Positions 26,430 through 35,838 of a stretch of 53,294 nt of DNA are shown one piece after another. The position numbers and the translations under genes were made by a program. The DNA comes from Clostridiaceae bacterium (GTDB lineage: Bacteria > Bacillota > Clostridia > Peptostreptococcales > Natronincolaceae), in contig JAFIFG010000059.1 in the NCBI GenBank assembly GCA_020832135.1, forward strand, positions 1 to 53,294, written 5' to 3'. The notes beneath the pieces are model-generated. The model was given only the letters and a program-made list of their open reading frames with translations. It had not been told where the DNA came from and ran no database searches. Within the stretch, counting starts at the first letter, position 1. Every line of letters starts with the position of its first letter.

Positions 26430-26458
26430 TTGATAAAATAAACAAACTACAATATAAT
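26430..26458 (+). promoter_or_regulatory. Separate promoter in front of dnaJ
   Basis: TTGATA (26430-26435) and a perfect TATAAT (26453-26458) at 17-base spacing, 56 bp before dnaJ. No CIRCE is present, so this would give HrcA-independent dnaJ transcription. Confidence 0.65.
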
Positions 26459-26513
26459 ATTAAGAGTTAAAATCAATGACCAAGGATGTACTATAGTAAA
26501 GGGCGGTGAGAAT

Positions 26514-27656
26514 TTGAGTAAAAGGGATTATTATGAAATTTTAGGATTAGACAAAAATGCCTCTCCTGAAGAGATAAAAAAAGCCTATAGAAAATTAGCT
26601 ATGAAATATCATCCCGATAAAAATCCAGATGATAAGACTGCTGAGGATAAGTTTAAAGAAGCAAATGAAGCCTATGAAGTATTAGGGACACCTGAGAAAA
26701 AACAAAGATATGACCAATTTGGCCATGCCGGTGTGAACGGCAACGGTGGCGGTGGATTTGGAGACTTTGGTGGCTTCGGCGGTGGTGGCGGTTTTGAAGA
26801 CATTTTCGGAGACATATTTGATATGTTTGGTGGAGGAGGATTCTCTTCAAGACGTAGAAGTGGTCCACAAAAAGGTGCTGATATTAAGTATGAAGTATCT
26901 ATTAGCTTTGAAGAGGCAGCCTTTGGAACAGAAAAAACAATAGAATTCTATAAGTATGAAAATTGCAATAGCTGTAGTGGTAGTGGTGCAAAGCCTGGAA
27001 CATCTAAAAAAACCTGCTCCCACTGTAAAGGAACAGGTGAAGTTCGTTATGCTCAACGAACACCTTTGGGACAGATCGTAAATGTTAAGGCATGTGACCA
27101 ATGTGGTGGAGAAGGGCAAATCATAGAACAACCATGTGAAACCTGTAAGGGAAAAGGTAAAGAGAGAAAGCGTAAAAAAGTGAAGGTTAAGATTCCAGCA
27201 GGTGTAGACAACGGTTCTGTTATACCAATGAGGGGTGAAGGAGAACCTGGCACCAAAGGAGGCCCTTATGGAGATTTATATATACTATTAAGGGTATTGC
27301 CCCATAAGATTTTTGAAAGAGAAGGTTACGACATCATATGTGAAATACCTATTACCTTTGTACAGGCTGCTTTAGGTGAAGAACTAGAAGTACCTACACT
27401 AGAAGGTAGAGTGAAATATAAAATACCTGAGGGAACCCAAAGTAGTACCATATTCCGTTTGAAAAACAAAGGGGTTCAGAACCCTAAAGGCTATGGTAAG
27501 GGTGACCAATATGTAAAGGTTGTTGTGGAAACACCGAAAAATCTATCAGAGAAGCAAAAGGAAATTTTAAAGCAGTTTGCTGCTGAAGGTGGAGAAGATA
27601 TACATGAAAAAAGAAAATCCTTTTTTGATAAAGTAAAGGATGCCTTCGGGGTATAA
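26514..27656 (+). CDS. dnaJ: Hsp40 co-chaperone DnaJ
   Basis: A type I J-protein of 380 residues that stimulates DnaK ATPase and delivers substrates. The J domain (1-70) has HPD in '[11 protein letters not shown]'. A long G/F region follows (about 72-115). The zinc-binding domain has four CxxCxGxG repeats ([32 protein letters not shown]), then the C-terminal substrate domains. TTG start at 26514 after GGGCGGTGAG. Linked to dnaK but with its own promoter. Confidence 0.97.
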   Translation: MSKRDYYEILGLDKNASPEEIKKAYRKLAMKYHPDKNPDDKTAEDKFKEANEAYEVLGTPEKKQRYDQFGHAGVNGNGGGGFGDFGGFGGGGGFEDIFGDIFDMFGGGGFSSRRRSGPQKGADIKYEVSISFEEAAFGTEKTIEFYKYENCNSCSGSGAKPGTSKKTCSHCKGTGEVRYAQRTPLGQIVNVKACDQCGGEGQIIEQPCETCKGKGKERKRKKVKVKIPAGVDNGSVIPMRGEGEPGTKGGPYGDLYILLRVLPHKIFEREGYDIICEIPITFVQAALGEELEVPTLEGRVKYKIPEGTQSSTIFRLKNKGVQNPKGYGKGDQYVKVVVETPKNLSEKQKEILKQFAAEGGEDIHEKRKSFFDKVKDAFGV

Positions 27657-27680
27657 AATAAAACTTAAGAATAATATTTG

Positions 27681-27735
27681 AGGTTGAGGTTAAGGTTAAG
27701 AAAATGTAAATCTAAGCTTTAGCCTCAACTTTAAT
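27681..27735 (+). terminator. Possible terminator after dnaJ
   Basis: GTTGAGGTTAAGG (27683-27695) pairs with CTTTAGCCTCAAC (27717-27729) with two G-T pairs and a 21-base loop; only a loose T-rich tract follows. The left arm includes a short GAGGTT/AAGGTT direct repetition. Confidence 0.4.
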
Positions 27736-27821
27736 TATTGAAAATTGTATAATTGTTTTTCATAAGCTTTAATTGGGTATAATAACAAGAATAACTAGGT
27801 ATATTATTTAGGGGATGTGAT

Positions 27822-28778
27822 ATGATGGAATGGATTGAAGTGTCAATAAAAACAACTACAGAAGCTGTAGAAGCGGTTTCAAACATTTTATACGATGCAG
27901 GAGTACAGGGTGTAGTTATTGAAGACCCCCATGATTTAGTGATGATGAAAAGAGAAGAAGGATCATGGGATTATGTAGATGAAACTATATTGGACAATGG
28001 TTACGAAGGTGCTATTGTAAAAGGATACCTGCCACAAACTGCTGATTTAATGGATAAAATAGAATTAATTCGTCAAGGAGTAATACTATTGCCTGAGTTT
28101 GGTCTAAATATTGGAGCGGGAGAAGTAACTACCTTAGAAGTAAAGGAAGAAGATTGGAGTAGCTCCTGGAAAAAATACTATAAACCTACAAGAATTAGTG
28201 ACAATATTGTTATTAAACCTACTTGGGAAGATTATCAGGCAAAAAATAATGAATTAATAATCGAAATGGATCCAGGAATGGCATTCGGTACAGGAACCCA
28301 TGAAACAACCATGATGTGTGTACAACAGCTGGAGGATTATATAAATAGTAATTCCCAAGTTTTTGATATTGGCTGTGGCAGTGGAATTTTAGGTATTACA
28401 GCTGCTAAACTAGGAGCAAAAAAAGTTGTTGCAGTTGATATAGACGAAGTTGCAGTAGATGCCACAAGAAATAATGTTGAATTAAATGCTGTAGGAAATA
28501 CAGTAGATATACGTCAAGGAAATCTTATGGATGTAGTAACAGAAAAGGCTGACATTGTAGTAGCCAATATTATAGCTGATATTATCATACTTTTAAGTAA
28601 AGATATAAAGAAATTTTTACATAAAGATGGTATTTTTATTTCCTCAGGAATTATATTAGACAAAGTAGAGGATGTTAAGAAGGCTTTAGAAAGCAATGGA
28701 TTAAAAGTGGTTAAGGCAGAAACTATGGGGGAATGGGCTGTTATCGTCTCTCAAATGAAGGGTGAAGGTAATGAATAG
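27822..28778 (+). CDS. prmA: Ribosomal protein L11 methyltransferase
   Basis: SAM-dependent methylation of ribosomal protein L11. The 318-residue protein has the N-terminal L11-recognition domain ('WIEVSIKTTTEAVEAV'), the linker motif 'DPGMAFGTGTHETT' (about 150-163), SAM motif I 'VFDIGCGSGILGI' and the catalytic-region motif 'VANIIADIII'. It starts at ATG 27822 (a second ATG follows directly) after GGGGATGTGA. The end overlaps rsmE by 8 bp. A TATAAT at 27778-27783, with TTGTTT 19 bp before it, may be a promoter. Confidence 0.95.
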   Translation: MMEWIEVSIKTTTEAVEAVSNILYDAGVQGVVIEDPHDLVMMKREEGSWDYVDETILDNGYEGAIVKGYLPQTADLMDKIELIRQGVILLPEFGLNIGAGEVTTLEVKEEDWSSSWKKYYKPTRISDNIVIKPTWEDYQAKNNELIIEMDPGMAFGTGTHETTMMCVQQLEDYINSNSQVFDIGCGSGILGITAAKLGAKKVVAVDIDEVAVDATRNNVELNAVGNTVDIRQGNLMDVVTEKADIVVANIIADIIILLSKDIKKFLHKDGIFISSGIILDKVEDVKKALESNGLKVVKAETMGEWAVIVSQMKGEGNE

Positions 28779-29529
28779 ATTCTTTGTTGCCTCCTCTCAA
28801 GTAAATATACCTAGTCAAGAGATTGTTATTACCGGCGAAGATGTAAAGCATATTTCTAAGGTTTTAAGGCTATCAGAGGGTGATGTGGTAGAGGTTTGTG
28901 ATGGAGAAATCCAACAATATCTTGCAGAAATAAAAGCTATTTCTAAAGACGAAGTACTACTGGATATAAAGGAAAAAGAACCTATTAAAACAGAGGCACC
29001 TATTGAGGTGGTTCTGTATCAGTCCGTGCCTAAATCAACGAAAATGGAACTGATTATACAAAAAACAACAGAATTAGGTATAAAGGAAATCGTTCCAGTG
29101 ATAACAGATCGAACCATCGTACAGTTTAAGGATCACAAGGATAAAAGCAAGAAGGTGGATAGATGGCAAAAAATTGCCGAAGAAGCCGCTAAGCAAAGCA
29201 AACGAGGGATTATACCAATTATTCACACCCCTATTTCCTATAAGGAAGCATTAGAGCATTGTAAAGAAAATGATTTAAATATTGTTGCTTATGAAAAGGA
29301 AGATACAAAAGGACTGAAGGAATTATTCAGCAATTTAAATATAGAGAAGATCAAAAGAATAGGTATATGGGTCGGTCCAGAAGGTGGATTCACAGAGGAA
29401 GAGGTGGAGGTAGCACTTCAAAACCATATAAATTCCGTAACCTTAGGGCCTAGAATACTTAGAACAGAAACAGCAGGTTTTACATTATTAAGCATACTTA
29501 TGTACCAGCTAGGAGATTTAGGAGGATAA
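28771..29529 (+). CDS. rsmE: 16S rRNA (uracil-1498-N3) methyltransferase
   Basis: A SPOUT-class methylase modifying U1498 of 16S rRNA, 252 residues. An N-terminal PUA-like domain ('HISKVLRLSEGDVVEVCDG') precedes the SPOUT domain with 'KMELIIQKTTELGI', 'IAEEAAKQSKR' and the SAM knot 'GIWVGPEGGFTEEEV' plus 'LGPRILRTETAG'. The ATG at 28771 follows AAGGGTGAAGG; an upstream in-frame GTG at 28762 is within that ribosome site. Overlaps prmA, so coupled. Confidence 0.95.
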   Translation: MNRFFVASSQVNIPSQEIVITGEDVKHISKVLRLSEGDVVEVCDGEIQQYLAEIKAISKDEVLLDIKEKEPIKTEAPIEVVLYQSVPKSTKMELIIQKTTELGIKEIVPVITDRTIVQFKDHKDKSKKVDRWQKIAEEAAKQSKRGIIPIIHTPISYKEALEHCKENDLNIVAYEKEDTKGLKELFSNLNIEKIKRIGIWVGPEGGFTEEEVEVALQNHINSVTLGPRILRTETAGFTLLSILMYQLGDLGG

Positions 29530-29534
29530 AGTCC

Positions 29535-30836
29535 GTGAAAAAAGTTGCCTTTCATACTTTAGGTTGTAAAGTAAATCAATATGAAACACAAGCTATGACG
29601 GAGTTGTTTGAAAAGGAAGGCTATACTGTTGTACAGGATACAGAAATAGCTGATGTATATGTGATCAACACATGTACCGTTACCAATATTGGTGATAAAA
29701 AGTCGAGACAATTTATTCGAAAAGTAAAAAGAAATAACCCTGATGCCATCATTGGGGTGGTAGGATGTTATGCTCAAACTGCTCCGGAAGAAGTATTAGA
29801 AGTAGAGGGAGTTAATATTGTTATTGGAACAAATGACCGTAATAAAATCGTCGATTTGGTACAAAGAGTAAAAATTAATGAAAAAATCAATGTTGTTGAC
29901 GATATTATGAAGGTTCGAGAGTTTGAGGAAATGTCCATAAGGGATATAAAAGAGAAAACAAGGGCGGTACTTAAAATACAGGAGGGCTGTAATCAGTATT
30001 GTGCCTATTGCATTATTCCCTATGCCAGAGGTCCTATAAGAAGCAGAAAGAAAACAGACATTATAAAAGAAGTTAAAAATCTTGTAGATAGTGGCTTCAA
30101 AGAAATCGTATTAACAGGAATACATGTGGCATCCTATGGAAAAGATTTAAAGGAAGAACATGGACTTTTAGATGTTTTAAAAGAAGTAAATGCTATAGAA
30201 GGCCTGGAACGTATTAGATTAAGTTCTTTAGAACCTACTCTATTTACAGAAAATTTTTTAGATGGGCTTTCTAAATTAGAAAAGATATGTCAGCACTTTC
30301 ACTTATCCCTACAGAGTGGTTGTGATAAGACTCTAAAACGAATGAATAGAAAATATAGCACAGAAACCTACAGACAAACAGTAAAAAGAATTCGTAAAGC
30401 ATATCCTGATGTTGCATTAACCACTGATATCATTGTTGGATTTCCTGGAGAAACAGAAGAGGATTTCGAGAAAACCTATGGATTTGTAGAGGAAATGACT
30501 TTTAGTAGTATTCATGTATTTAAATTTTCCCCTAGAAAAGGAACCCCGGCTGCAGAATTTAAAGACCAAGTAGATGGCAAAGAAAAACATATGAGAAGTG
30601 AAAAGTTAATTAAATTAGGAGAAAAAATGCAAGAAGTCTATAATAAGCAGTTTCTAGGAAAAACCAAAGATGTGCTATTTGAGATGCAATCGAAGGAAAT
30701 AGAAGGCTATATAGAAGGTTATACTGACAATTATCTAAAGGTTCTGGTGAAGGGGGCGGGTGCTTTAGAAGGCATCATAAAGAAGGTCCACCTAAACCAG
30801 ATACAGAAGGATTACATTGTTGGTGATATAGTATAA
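29535..30836 (+). CDS. mtaB: tRNA t6A37 methylthiotransferase MtaB
   Basis: Radical SAM methylthiotransferase (MiaB family, YqeV/MtaB branch) that converts t6A37 to ms2t6A37 in tRNA. The 433 residues are of normal length. The N-terminal cluster cysteines are in 'TLGCKVNQYE', 'VINTCTVT' and 'VVGCYAQ'; the radical SAM motif is CNQYCAYC (about 153-160); a TRAM domain ends the protein. 'LGCKVNQ' separates MtaB from MiaB. GTG start at 29535, 5 bp after rsmE, with GGAGG in the end of rsmE. Confidence 0.95.
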   Translation: MKKVAFHTLGCKVNQYETQAMTELFEKEGYTVVQDTEIADVYVINTCTVTNIGDKKSRQFIRKVKRNNPDAIIGVVGCYAQTAPEEVLEVEGVNIVIGTNDRNKIVDLVQRVKINEKINVVDDIMKVREFEEMSIRDIKEKTRAVLKIQEGCNQYCAYCIIPYARGPIRSRKKTDIIKEVKNLVDSGFKEIVLTGIHVASYGKDLKEEHGLLDVLKEVNAIEGLERIRLSSLEPTLFTENFLDGLSKLEKICQHFHLSLQSGCDKTLKRMNRKYSTETYRQTVKRIRKAYPDVALTTDIIVGFPGETEEDFEKTYGFVEEMTFSSIHVFKFSPRKGTPAAEFKDQVDGKEKHMRSEKLIKLGEKMQEVYNKQFLGKTKDVLFEMQSKEIEGYIEGYTDNYLKVLVKGAGALEGIIKKVHLNQIQKDYIVGDIV

Positions 30837-30914
30837 AATTTTTAAAATTAAAAGGATTTTAACATTATTTGTTGAATAAATAATATTATATAGTAACAGG
30901 TAAGGAGGTGGAGT

Positions 30915-31262
30915 ATGTCAGAATGCATTTTTTGTAAAATTGTAAAGGGGGAAATACCAACCACAATTTTATACGAAGATGATAAGGTTGTGGCTTTTAA
31001 AGATATTAATCCTATGGCACCTAGTCACCTACTGGTGATCCCTAGAAAACATATCAAATCTATTGCCGATGCAACCGACGGTGATGTACAGGAAATCCTT
31101 CCTGCTATTTTCAAAGCCATCAATCATTTAGCAACTGAGCTTGGACTTAGTGAAGAAGGCTTTAGAATTGTTAATAACTGTGGTAAACAAGGAGGACAGA
31201 CAGTAGATCATCTTCATTTTCATTTATTAGGAGGAAGACAGATGATGTGGCCTCCAGGGTAA
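30915..31262 (+). CDS. hinT: HIT-family nucleotide-binding protein
   Basis: A 115-residue HIT-domain protein, likely a purine nucleoside phosphoramidase or Ap4A-related hydrolase. 'CIFCKIVKGEIP' at the N-terminus and the histidine triad HLHFHLLGG near the C-terminus are diagnostic; the C-terminal 'MMWPPG' is typical of HinT. AAGGAGGTGG stands before the ATG. TATAGT at 30889 may belong to a promoter, since there are 78 bp between mtaB and this gene. Confidence 0.93.
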   Translation: MSECIFCKIVKGEIPTTILYEDDKVVAFKDINPMAPSHLLVIPRKHIKSIADATDGDVQEILPAIFKAINHLATELGLSEEGFRIVNNCGKQGGQTVDHLHFHLLGGRQMMWPPG

Positions 31263-31270
31263 AATTTATA

Positions 31271-31299
31271 TTGCATATAATCTATTTTTAATGTATAAT
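31271..31299 (+). promoter_or_regulatory. Promoter of rpsU-yqeY
   Basis: TTGCAT (31271-31276) and perfect TATAAT (31294-31299), 17-base spacer. Transcription from here would give a leader of about 85 bases. Confidence 0.7.
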
Positions 31300-31329
31300 A
31301 ACAAAGTATTGTATTAATCCCACTTGCAA

Positions 31330-31370
31330 TATAGCATTTATGCTGCTATAGATCAAGCACAGAGGGTGCT
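31330..31370 (+). promoter_or_regulatory. Structured 5' leader of rpsU
   Basis: Two hairpins: TATAGCA (31330-31336) with TGCTATA (31344-31350), and AGCAC (31356-31360) with GTGCT (31366-31370). The ribosome site follows within a few bases. Many r-protein mRNAs have autoregulatory leaders; I do not recognise this one. Confidence 0.4.
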
Positions 31371-31392
31371 CGCGGAGGGAGGGAGAAGTAAA

Positions 31393-31575
31393 ATGTCAGA
31401 AATAAAAATTAAAGATAATGAGTCATTAGATAATGCGCTTCGTAGGTTCAAACGTCAATGTGCAAAGTCTGGTGTGTTATCAGAAGTAAGAAAAAGAGAG
31501 CATTATGAGAAGCCAAGTGTAAAGCGTAAGAAAAAGGCTGAGGCTGCTCGTAGAAAAAACACTAAGAAATTTTAA
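31393..31575 (+). CDS. rpsU: 30S ribosomal protein S21
   Basis: A 60-residue, very basic small-subunit protein near the anti-Shine-Dalgarno end of 16S rRNA. '[21 protein letters not shown]' and the lysine/arginine-rich tail ending 'NTKKF' are typical. The ATG at 31393 follows a GGAGGGAGGG tract; in-frame codons back to 31324 lie in the leader and are rejected. Confidence 0.95.
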   Translation: MSEIKIKDNESLDNALRRFKRQCAKSGVLSEVRKREHYEKPSVKRKKKAEAARRKNTKKF

Positions 31576-31602
31576 TTAAATTTATGATTAGAGGTGAAGT
31601 TT

Positions 31603-32046
31603 ATGTCCCTCAAAGAACGGTTAACTAACGATCTAAAGGAAGCCATGAAAAGTAAAAATAAGCTTCACAAAAACGTTGTCACTTTGATTCGTTCCGACAT
31701 AAAACAAGCTGAAGTAGATAAAAGGGTGGAGCTTACTGACGAAGATATTATAGAAATAATATCGAGACAGCTTAAGCAAAGAAAAGATGCCCTAGAAGAA
31801 TTCCGTAAAAGTGGAAGAGATGACCTTGTAAAAGAGGCTGAAGAAGAAGTAGAGGCATTACTTAACTACCTACCAAAGCAATTGTCAGAAGAAGAAGTAA
31901 CAGATATTGTGAAGGAAACCATAACAGAAATAGGAGCAAACTCCGTTAAAGATATGGGTAAAGTGATGGCTGCTGTTATGCCTAAAGTAAAGGGCAAGGC
32001 TGATGGAAAAATAGTTAATCAAGTTGTTAAACAACTATTACAATAA
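31603..32046 (+). CDS. yqeY: YqeY/GatB-tail domain protein
   Basis: A 147-residue YqeY-family protein resembling the helical tRNA-binding C-terminal domain of GatB/GatE. Typical features: 'SLKERLTNDLKEAMKSK', 'RDDLVKEAEEEVEALLNYLPKQL' (shown in part) and the C-terminal 'GKVMAAVMPKVKGKADG'. Probable role in tRNA-related quality control, not proved. Start at ATG 31603 because the in-frame GTG at 31594 is part of GAGGTGA. Same operon as rpsU, as in Bacillus. Confidence 0.92.
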   Translation: MSLKERLTNDLKEAMKSKNKLHKNVVTLIRSDIKQAEVDKRVELTDEDIIEIISRQLKQRKDALEEFRKSGRDDLVKEAEEEVEALLNYLPKQLSEEEVTDIVKETITEIGANSVKDMGKVMAAVMPKVKGKADGKIVNQVVKQLLQ

Positions 32047-32063
32047 AATGCATGAATGCAAAC

Positions 32064-32088
32064 AAACCCGGATAACCTCCGGGTTTTT
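32064..32088 (+). terminator. Terminator of rpsU-yqeY
   Basis: AAACCCGG (32064-32071) pairs with CCGGGTTT (32079-32086), then TTTTT; outer GCAAAC/GTTTGC bases can extend it. Confidence 0.9.
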
Positions 32089-32124
32089 AGTTTGCCATTT
32101 TTTAAATCTACCATATGATTCTAA

Positions 32125-32153
32125 TTAAAATTCAAAGTCCCCTATGTTATAAT
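32125..32153 (+). promoter_or_regulatory. Promoter of the EEP-family gene
   Basis: TTAAAA (32125-32130), 17 bases, then TATAAT (32148-32153) preceded by TG at -15/-14, an extended -10. Confidence 0.6.
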
Positions 32154-32191
32154 GTTATTATTAAAAACTTTCAGAAAAAGGGGTAGTAGAT

Positions 32192-33319
32192 ATGGAGGGC
32201 AGAAAAAAAGTTCTAATCTTATTGACAGTAGTTGCACTCTTTTTTACAGGTTTTTCACTGACACCAACAACCTCCACTGCCAGGAGAACATACGCCATAA
32301 GGTATGTAAGCGAAGGTGAAACCTCCCACATAGAAATCATTACCCATAAAGAAATTCAGGAACTAACAATACAGGCATTAGATGAAGACGGGGAAGTTAC
32401 ACATTTTTTAATGCTAGAGGATTACTTATCTAAGAATTTTGTTAGTAGAAAGAAAAATATTTTTTATATTACAAATAAAACTAAGGGACTAGATGATATT
32501 CATGAATTAATTTTAATTTCAGGTGGAAATATAAGAATACCCATAAACATCAACAATATAGAGGAAAATGATAATGTCTTGGAAGTTATGGCATATACTA
32601 GCAAGGAAGGTAATGAGGAAAATGTAAATATGTTAAAAATCATGTCTTACAACATACATCATGGTAGGGATTTATATGGAAGGTATTCTCTAGATCAAAT
32701 AGTAGATGTCATCAAAGAAAGTGGTGCTGACATCATAGGTATACAGGAGGCAGAAAATGGAGTAATCCGCTCTAGATTTAAAGACCAAATGAAATATTTG
32801 AGTGAAGAACTGTCTATGCATTATGTTTATGGCAATAATATTGCACTACTAGGAGGTATGTACGGCAACGGCATATTAAGTAGGTACCCTATAGAGAGTT
32901 ATGAAAACCTGCACCTACCCAGTGGCAGAGAACAGCGGGGTTTATTAAGTGCTACTATTAATGTAAATGGCAATAAACTTAACTTTTTAACAACACATTT
33001 AGGACTAAATCAACAGGAGCGTAACAAACAAGTAAATGCTATAAACAAATACCTAGATACTTTACCTCATAATACAATACTGGTAGGAGATCTAAATGCC
33101 CGTCCCGATAATGAAATAGTTAAAAAAATCAGTAGAAGACTCGTAGACACTGCCTATGCAATGGATCAAGGGCATCTGCCTACGTTTGATCTTCCGGTAT
33201 TATCAGGAAGAATAGATTATGTCTTTGTAGACAATAATTTTACTATAAAGAACTATAAAGTAATAAAAAGTAGAGCTTCAGACCATTATCCTGTAATCAC
33301 CAGTATCGGTATACCATAG
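32192..33319 (+). CDS. Secreted endonuclease/exonuclease/phosphatase-family protein
   Basis: A 375-residue protein with an N-terminal signal or anchor (residues about 5-22), a beta-rich segment I do not recognise (25-140), and an EEP (DNase I/exonuclease III-like) domain from about 150. Motifs: MSYNIHHG, IGIQE (metal Glu), GNGILSRYP, FLTTHLG, VGDLNARP and the ending ASDHYPV with catalytic D and H. Such proteins cleave phosphodiesters in nucleic acids, lipids or inositol phosphates; the substrate is not evident, but the location should be outside the membrane. It has its own promoter and terminator between two conserved blocks. Confidence 0.85.
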   Translation: MEGRKKVLILLTVVALFFTGFSLTPTTSTARRTYAIRYVSEGETSHIEIITHKEIQELTIQALDEDGEVTHFLMLEDYLSKNFVSRKKNIFYITNKTKGLDDIHELILISGGNIRIPININNIEENDNVLEVMAYTSKEGNEENVNMLKIMSYNIHHGRDLYGRYSLDQIVDVIKESGADIIGIQEAENGVIRSRFKDQMKYLSEELSMHYVYGNNIALLGGMYGNGILSRYPIESYENLHLPSGREQRGLLSATINVNGNKLNFLTTHLGLNQQERNKQVNAINKYLDTLPHNTILVGDLNARPDNEIVKKISRRLVDTAYAMDQGHLPTFDLPVLSGRIDYVFVDNNFTIKNYKVIKSRASDHYPVITSIGIP

Positions 33320-33352
33320 CTGTAGACATGCTACTTGTCTACAGCTATTTTT
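33317..33352 (+). terminator. Terminator of the EEP-family gene
   Basis: TAGCTGTAGACA (33317-33328) and TGTCTACAGCTA (33336-33347) form a perfect 12-bp stem, then a short T-run; the stop codon is part of the stem. Confidence 0.85.
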
Positions 33353-33521
33353 CAACTCAACAGGGGTCTTAGAAGTGAACTAAAGATAAATGAATGGATT
33401 TATGGGACGTGGGTATATAAGTTTTATCATTATAAATTAGTTATATAGCAATAATTTTCCATTGTTTTAATATGCTTATTAGTATAATGATGTTATAATG
33501 ATATTAGAAAGAGGTGATGAC

Positions 33522-34817
33522 ATGAAAAAAAGATGGCTTGTTTTTTTAGTATTTATGATGATGTTTTTTATGATTCCATTTGAAGCCATTGGTACTTCAC
33601 AAGATAAAAATGTTTATGTAATACCTATACAGGGTGAAATAGGTCCTGCCGTATATCAATACGTAAGGGACAACATAAATACAGCAGAAAAAGACCCTAA
33701 TACGGTTGCTATTATATTTGAAATAGATACCTACGGAGGACGGATAGACTCCGCTGAGAAAATTAGCAATGCTATATTAAATGCATCTGTACCAACTATA
33801 TCCTTTGTCAATACAAAGGCCATATCAGCAGGTGTATTGCTAACTATTTCTGCAGATACTATCGTTATGGCTCCTGGAAGCACCATAGGTTCGGCTGAAC
33901 CTATCCCTAATACAGAAAAAACATTATCTGCCTGGACAAGTATATTAAAAGGTGTTGCAGAGGAAAAGGGTAGGGATCCACAACTAGTAGCAGCCACCGC
34001 AGATAGTTCTATTGAAATACCTGATGTTGTAGAGAGGGATAGGCTACTAAATCTAACAGCGCGAGATGCGGAAAGGCTAGAATTTACAGATCATGTTAAA
34101 GAAAACTATAGGGACATTTTACAGGCTGTAGATATTCCCTATGGAAATATTATAGAATTTGAAGTGCCTGGTAGAGTAAGGCTAGCACAATTTCTATCGG
34201 GAGCCTATGTAGCACCTATTTTATTAACATTAGGATTTATAGGCTTAGCACTAGAAATTTTCACTGCAGGGTTCGGCATTGGAGGAACAGTAAGTCTTGT
34301 TGCCTTTGGCCTTTATTTTGGCGGAGCAATTTTAGCTGGAAATGCCGGTTGGGCAGTGTTAATGATATTTATGATAGGGATGGCATTATTATTAATTGAA
34401 GCCTTTGCACCGGGATTTGGTGTCCCAGGCATTGGCGGTATTATTTGTGTTATTGCAAGTATTGTGATGGCATCCAGTAGTGTTACCAGTGCTGTGATTT
34501 CACTGCTTATATCCTTTGTACTAACCATTGTTGCTATAGTCTTATTATTAAAATATGCCCCGAGGAACAAACATTTTGATCGTATTATATTAGGAGCCCA
34601 AATGAAAAGGGAGGAAGGCTATACTTCCGTTGATAAATATGATCAATATATAGGAAAGGAGGGTACAGTAGTAACTTTCCTAAGGCCTGCAGGTACCATT
34701 GATGTAGATGGTGAAATGTTGGATGTAGTATCCCAGGGAGCATTTATTGAAATAGGTAGCAAAGTGAAAGTAACAAAGGTAGAAGGCAGAAGAATTATTG
34801 TAAAAAAAATTGATTAG
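33522..34817 (+). CDS. nfeD: NfeD-family membrane serine protease (long form)
   Basis: The long NfeD form, about 431 residues: signal or TM segment, ClpP-like serine protease domain (about 30-220), four membrane segments (about 225-345) and a C-terminal OB-fold NfeD domain. The probable nucleophile is the Ser in 'TKAISAGVLLT'. 'GSTIGSAEP' and the lysine in 'ILKGVAEEKG' fit the Ser-Lys dyad described for archaeal homologues. It corresponds to B. subtilis yqeZ and precedes floA by 12 bp; NfeD and flotillins act together at membrane microdomains. Start at ATG 33522 after GAGGTGATG. Confidence 0.92.
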   Translation: MKKRWLVFLVFMMMFFMIPFEAIGTSQDKNVYVIPIQGEIGPAVYQYVRDNINTAEKDPNTVAIIFEIDTYGGRIDSAEKISNAILNASVPTISFVNTKAISAGVLLTISADTIVMAPGSTIGSAEPIPNTEKTLSAWTSILKGVAEEKGRDPQLVAATADSSIEIPDVVERDRLLNLTARDAERLEFTDHVKENYRDILQAVDIPYGNIIEFEVPGRVRLAQFLSGAYVAPILLTLGFIGLALEIFTAGFGIGGTVSLVAFGLYFGGAILAGNAGWAVLMIFMIGMALLLIEAFAPGFGVPGIGGIICVIASIVMASSSVTSAVISLLISFVLTIVAIVLLLKYAPRNKHFDRIILGAQMKREEGYTSVDKYDQYIGKEGTVVTFLRPAGTIDVDGEMLDVVSQGAFIEIGSKVKVTKVEGRRIIVKKID

Positions 34818-34829
34818 GAGGGTTTTAAA

Positions 34830-35837
34830 ATGGCACCTATTATTTCAGTACTTATTGTAATAGCAATTGCTTTTATATTGCTATCTATTCTTTTAAGTTT
34901 TATTCCAGTTGGATTATGGATTACAGCTTACTTCTCAGGAGTAAGAGTGGGAATTTTCACCTTGGTTGGTATGCGTTTTAGAAGAGTTCAGCCAGGACGA
35001 ATTGTTAACCCAATGATTAAAGCGACAAAGGCAGGAATAGATATAAACATCGATAAACTTGAGGCACATTACCTAGCAGGTGGAGATGTAAATAGAGTAG
35101 CAGATGCTTTAATTGCTGCACAAAGAGCTGATATCAACTTAGAGTTTGAAAGAGCAGCAGCTATTGACTTAGCTGGTAGAGATGTACTGCAAGCTGTTCA
35201 GGTAAGTGTTAATCCTAAGGTTATTGAAACCCCTAGGATTGCTGCTGTAGCAAAAGATGGGATAGAAGTAATGGCAAGGGCGAGAGTTACTGTTAGAGCT
35301 AACATCGAACGTCTTATTGGTGGTGCAGGAGAAGAAACCATCATAGCAAGAGTAGGAGAAGGTATCGTAACAACAGTAGGTTCTGCAGCAAGCCATAAGC
35401 ATGTATTAGAAAACCCAGATCTTATATCGAAAACTGTATTGGGAAAAGGATTAGATGCAGGAACAGCCTATGAAATTTTATCTATCGATATAGCAGATAT
35501 GGATGTCGGTAGAAATATTGGTGCACAGCTACAGACAGATCAAGCCGATGCTGACAAACGCATTGCTCAAGCGAGAGCAGAGGAAAGAAGGGCTATGGCG
35601 GTAGCCAAGGAACAAGAAATGAAGGCTGCTGTAGAAGAAATGAGAGCAAAGGTTGTGGAGGCTGAAGCTGAAGTACCAAAAGCTATGGCTTTTGCATTAA
35701 GAGAAGGAAAGCTTGGTGTAATGGATTATTACAACATGAAGAATGTATTAGCTGATACTGGCATGAGAGATTCAATAACTAATATGAATAAATCAGAAGT
35801 AAAAGAAGAGGAAGATACGTCTTATAAGAAAAAATAA
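34830..35837 (+). CDS. floA: Flotillin-like protein FloA
   Basis: A 335-residue SPFH-family scaffold of functional membrane microdomains (B. subtilis YqfA). An N-terminal membrane-inserted hairpin (about residues 5-50) precedes the SPFH domain ('[13 protein letters not shown]', '[19 protein letters not shown]'). A long charged coiled coil with EA-rich repeats follows (about 230-300). The tail is lysine- and glutamate-rich. AGGAGG stands before the ATG. Cotranscribed with nfeD. Confidence 0.95.
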   Translation: MAPIISVLIVIAIAFILLSILLSFIPVGLWITAYFSGVRVGIFTLVGMRFRRVQPGRIVNPMIKATKAGIDINIDKLEAHYLAGGDVNRVADALIAAQRADINLEFERAAAIDLAGRDVLQAVQVSVNPKVIETPRIAAVAKDGIEVMARARVTVRANIERLIGGAGEETIIARVGEGIVTTVGSAASHKHVLENPDLISKTVLGKGLDAGTAYEILSIDIADMDVGRNIGAQLQTDQADADKRIAQARAEERRAMAVAKEQEMKAAVEEMRAKVVEAEAEVPKAMAFALREGKLGVMDYYNMKNVLADTGMRDSITNMNKSEVKEEEDTSYKKK

Positions 35838-35838
35838 T

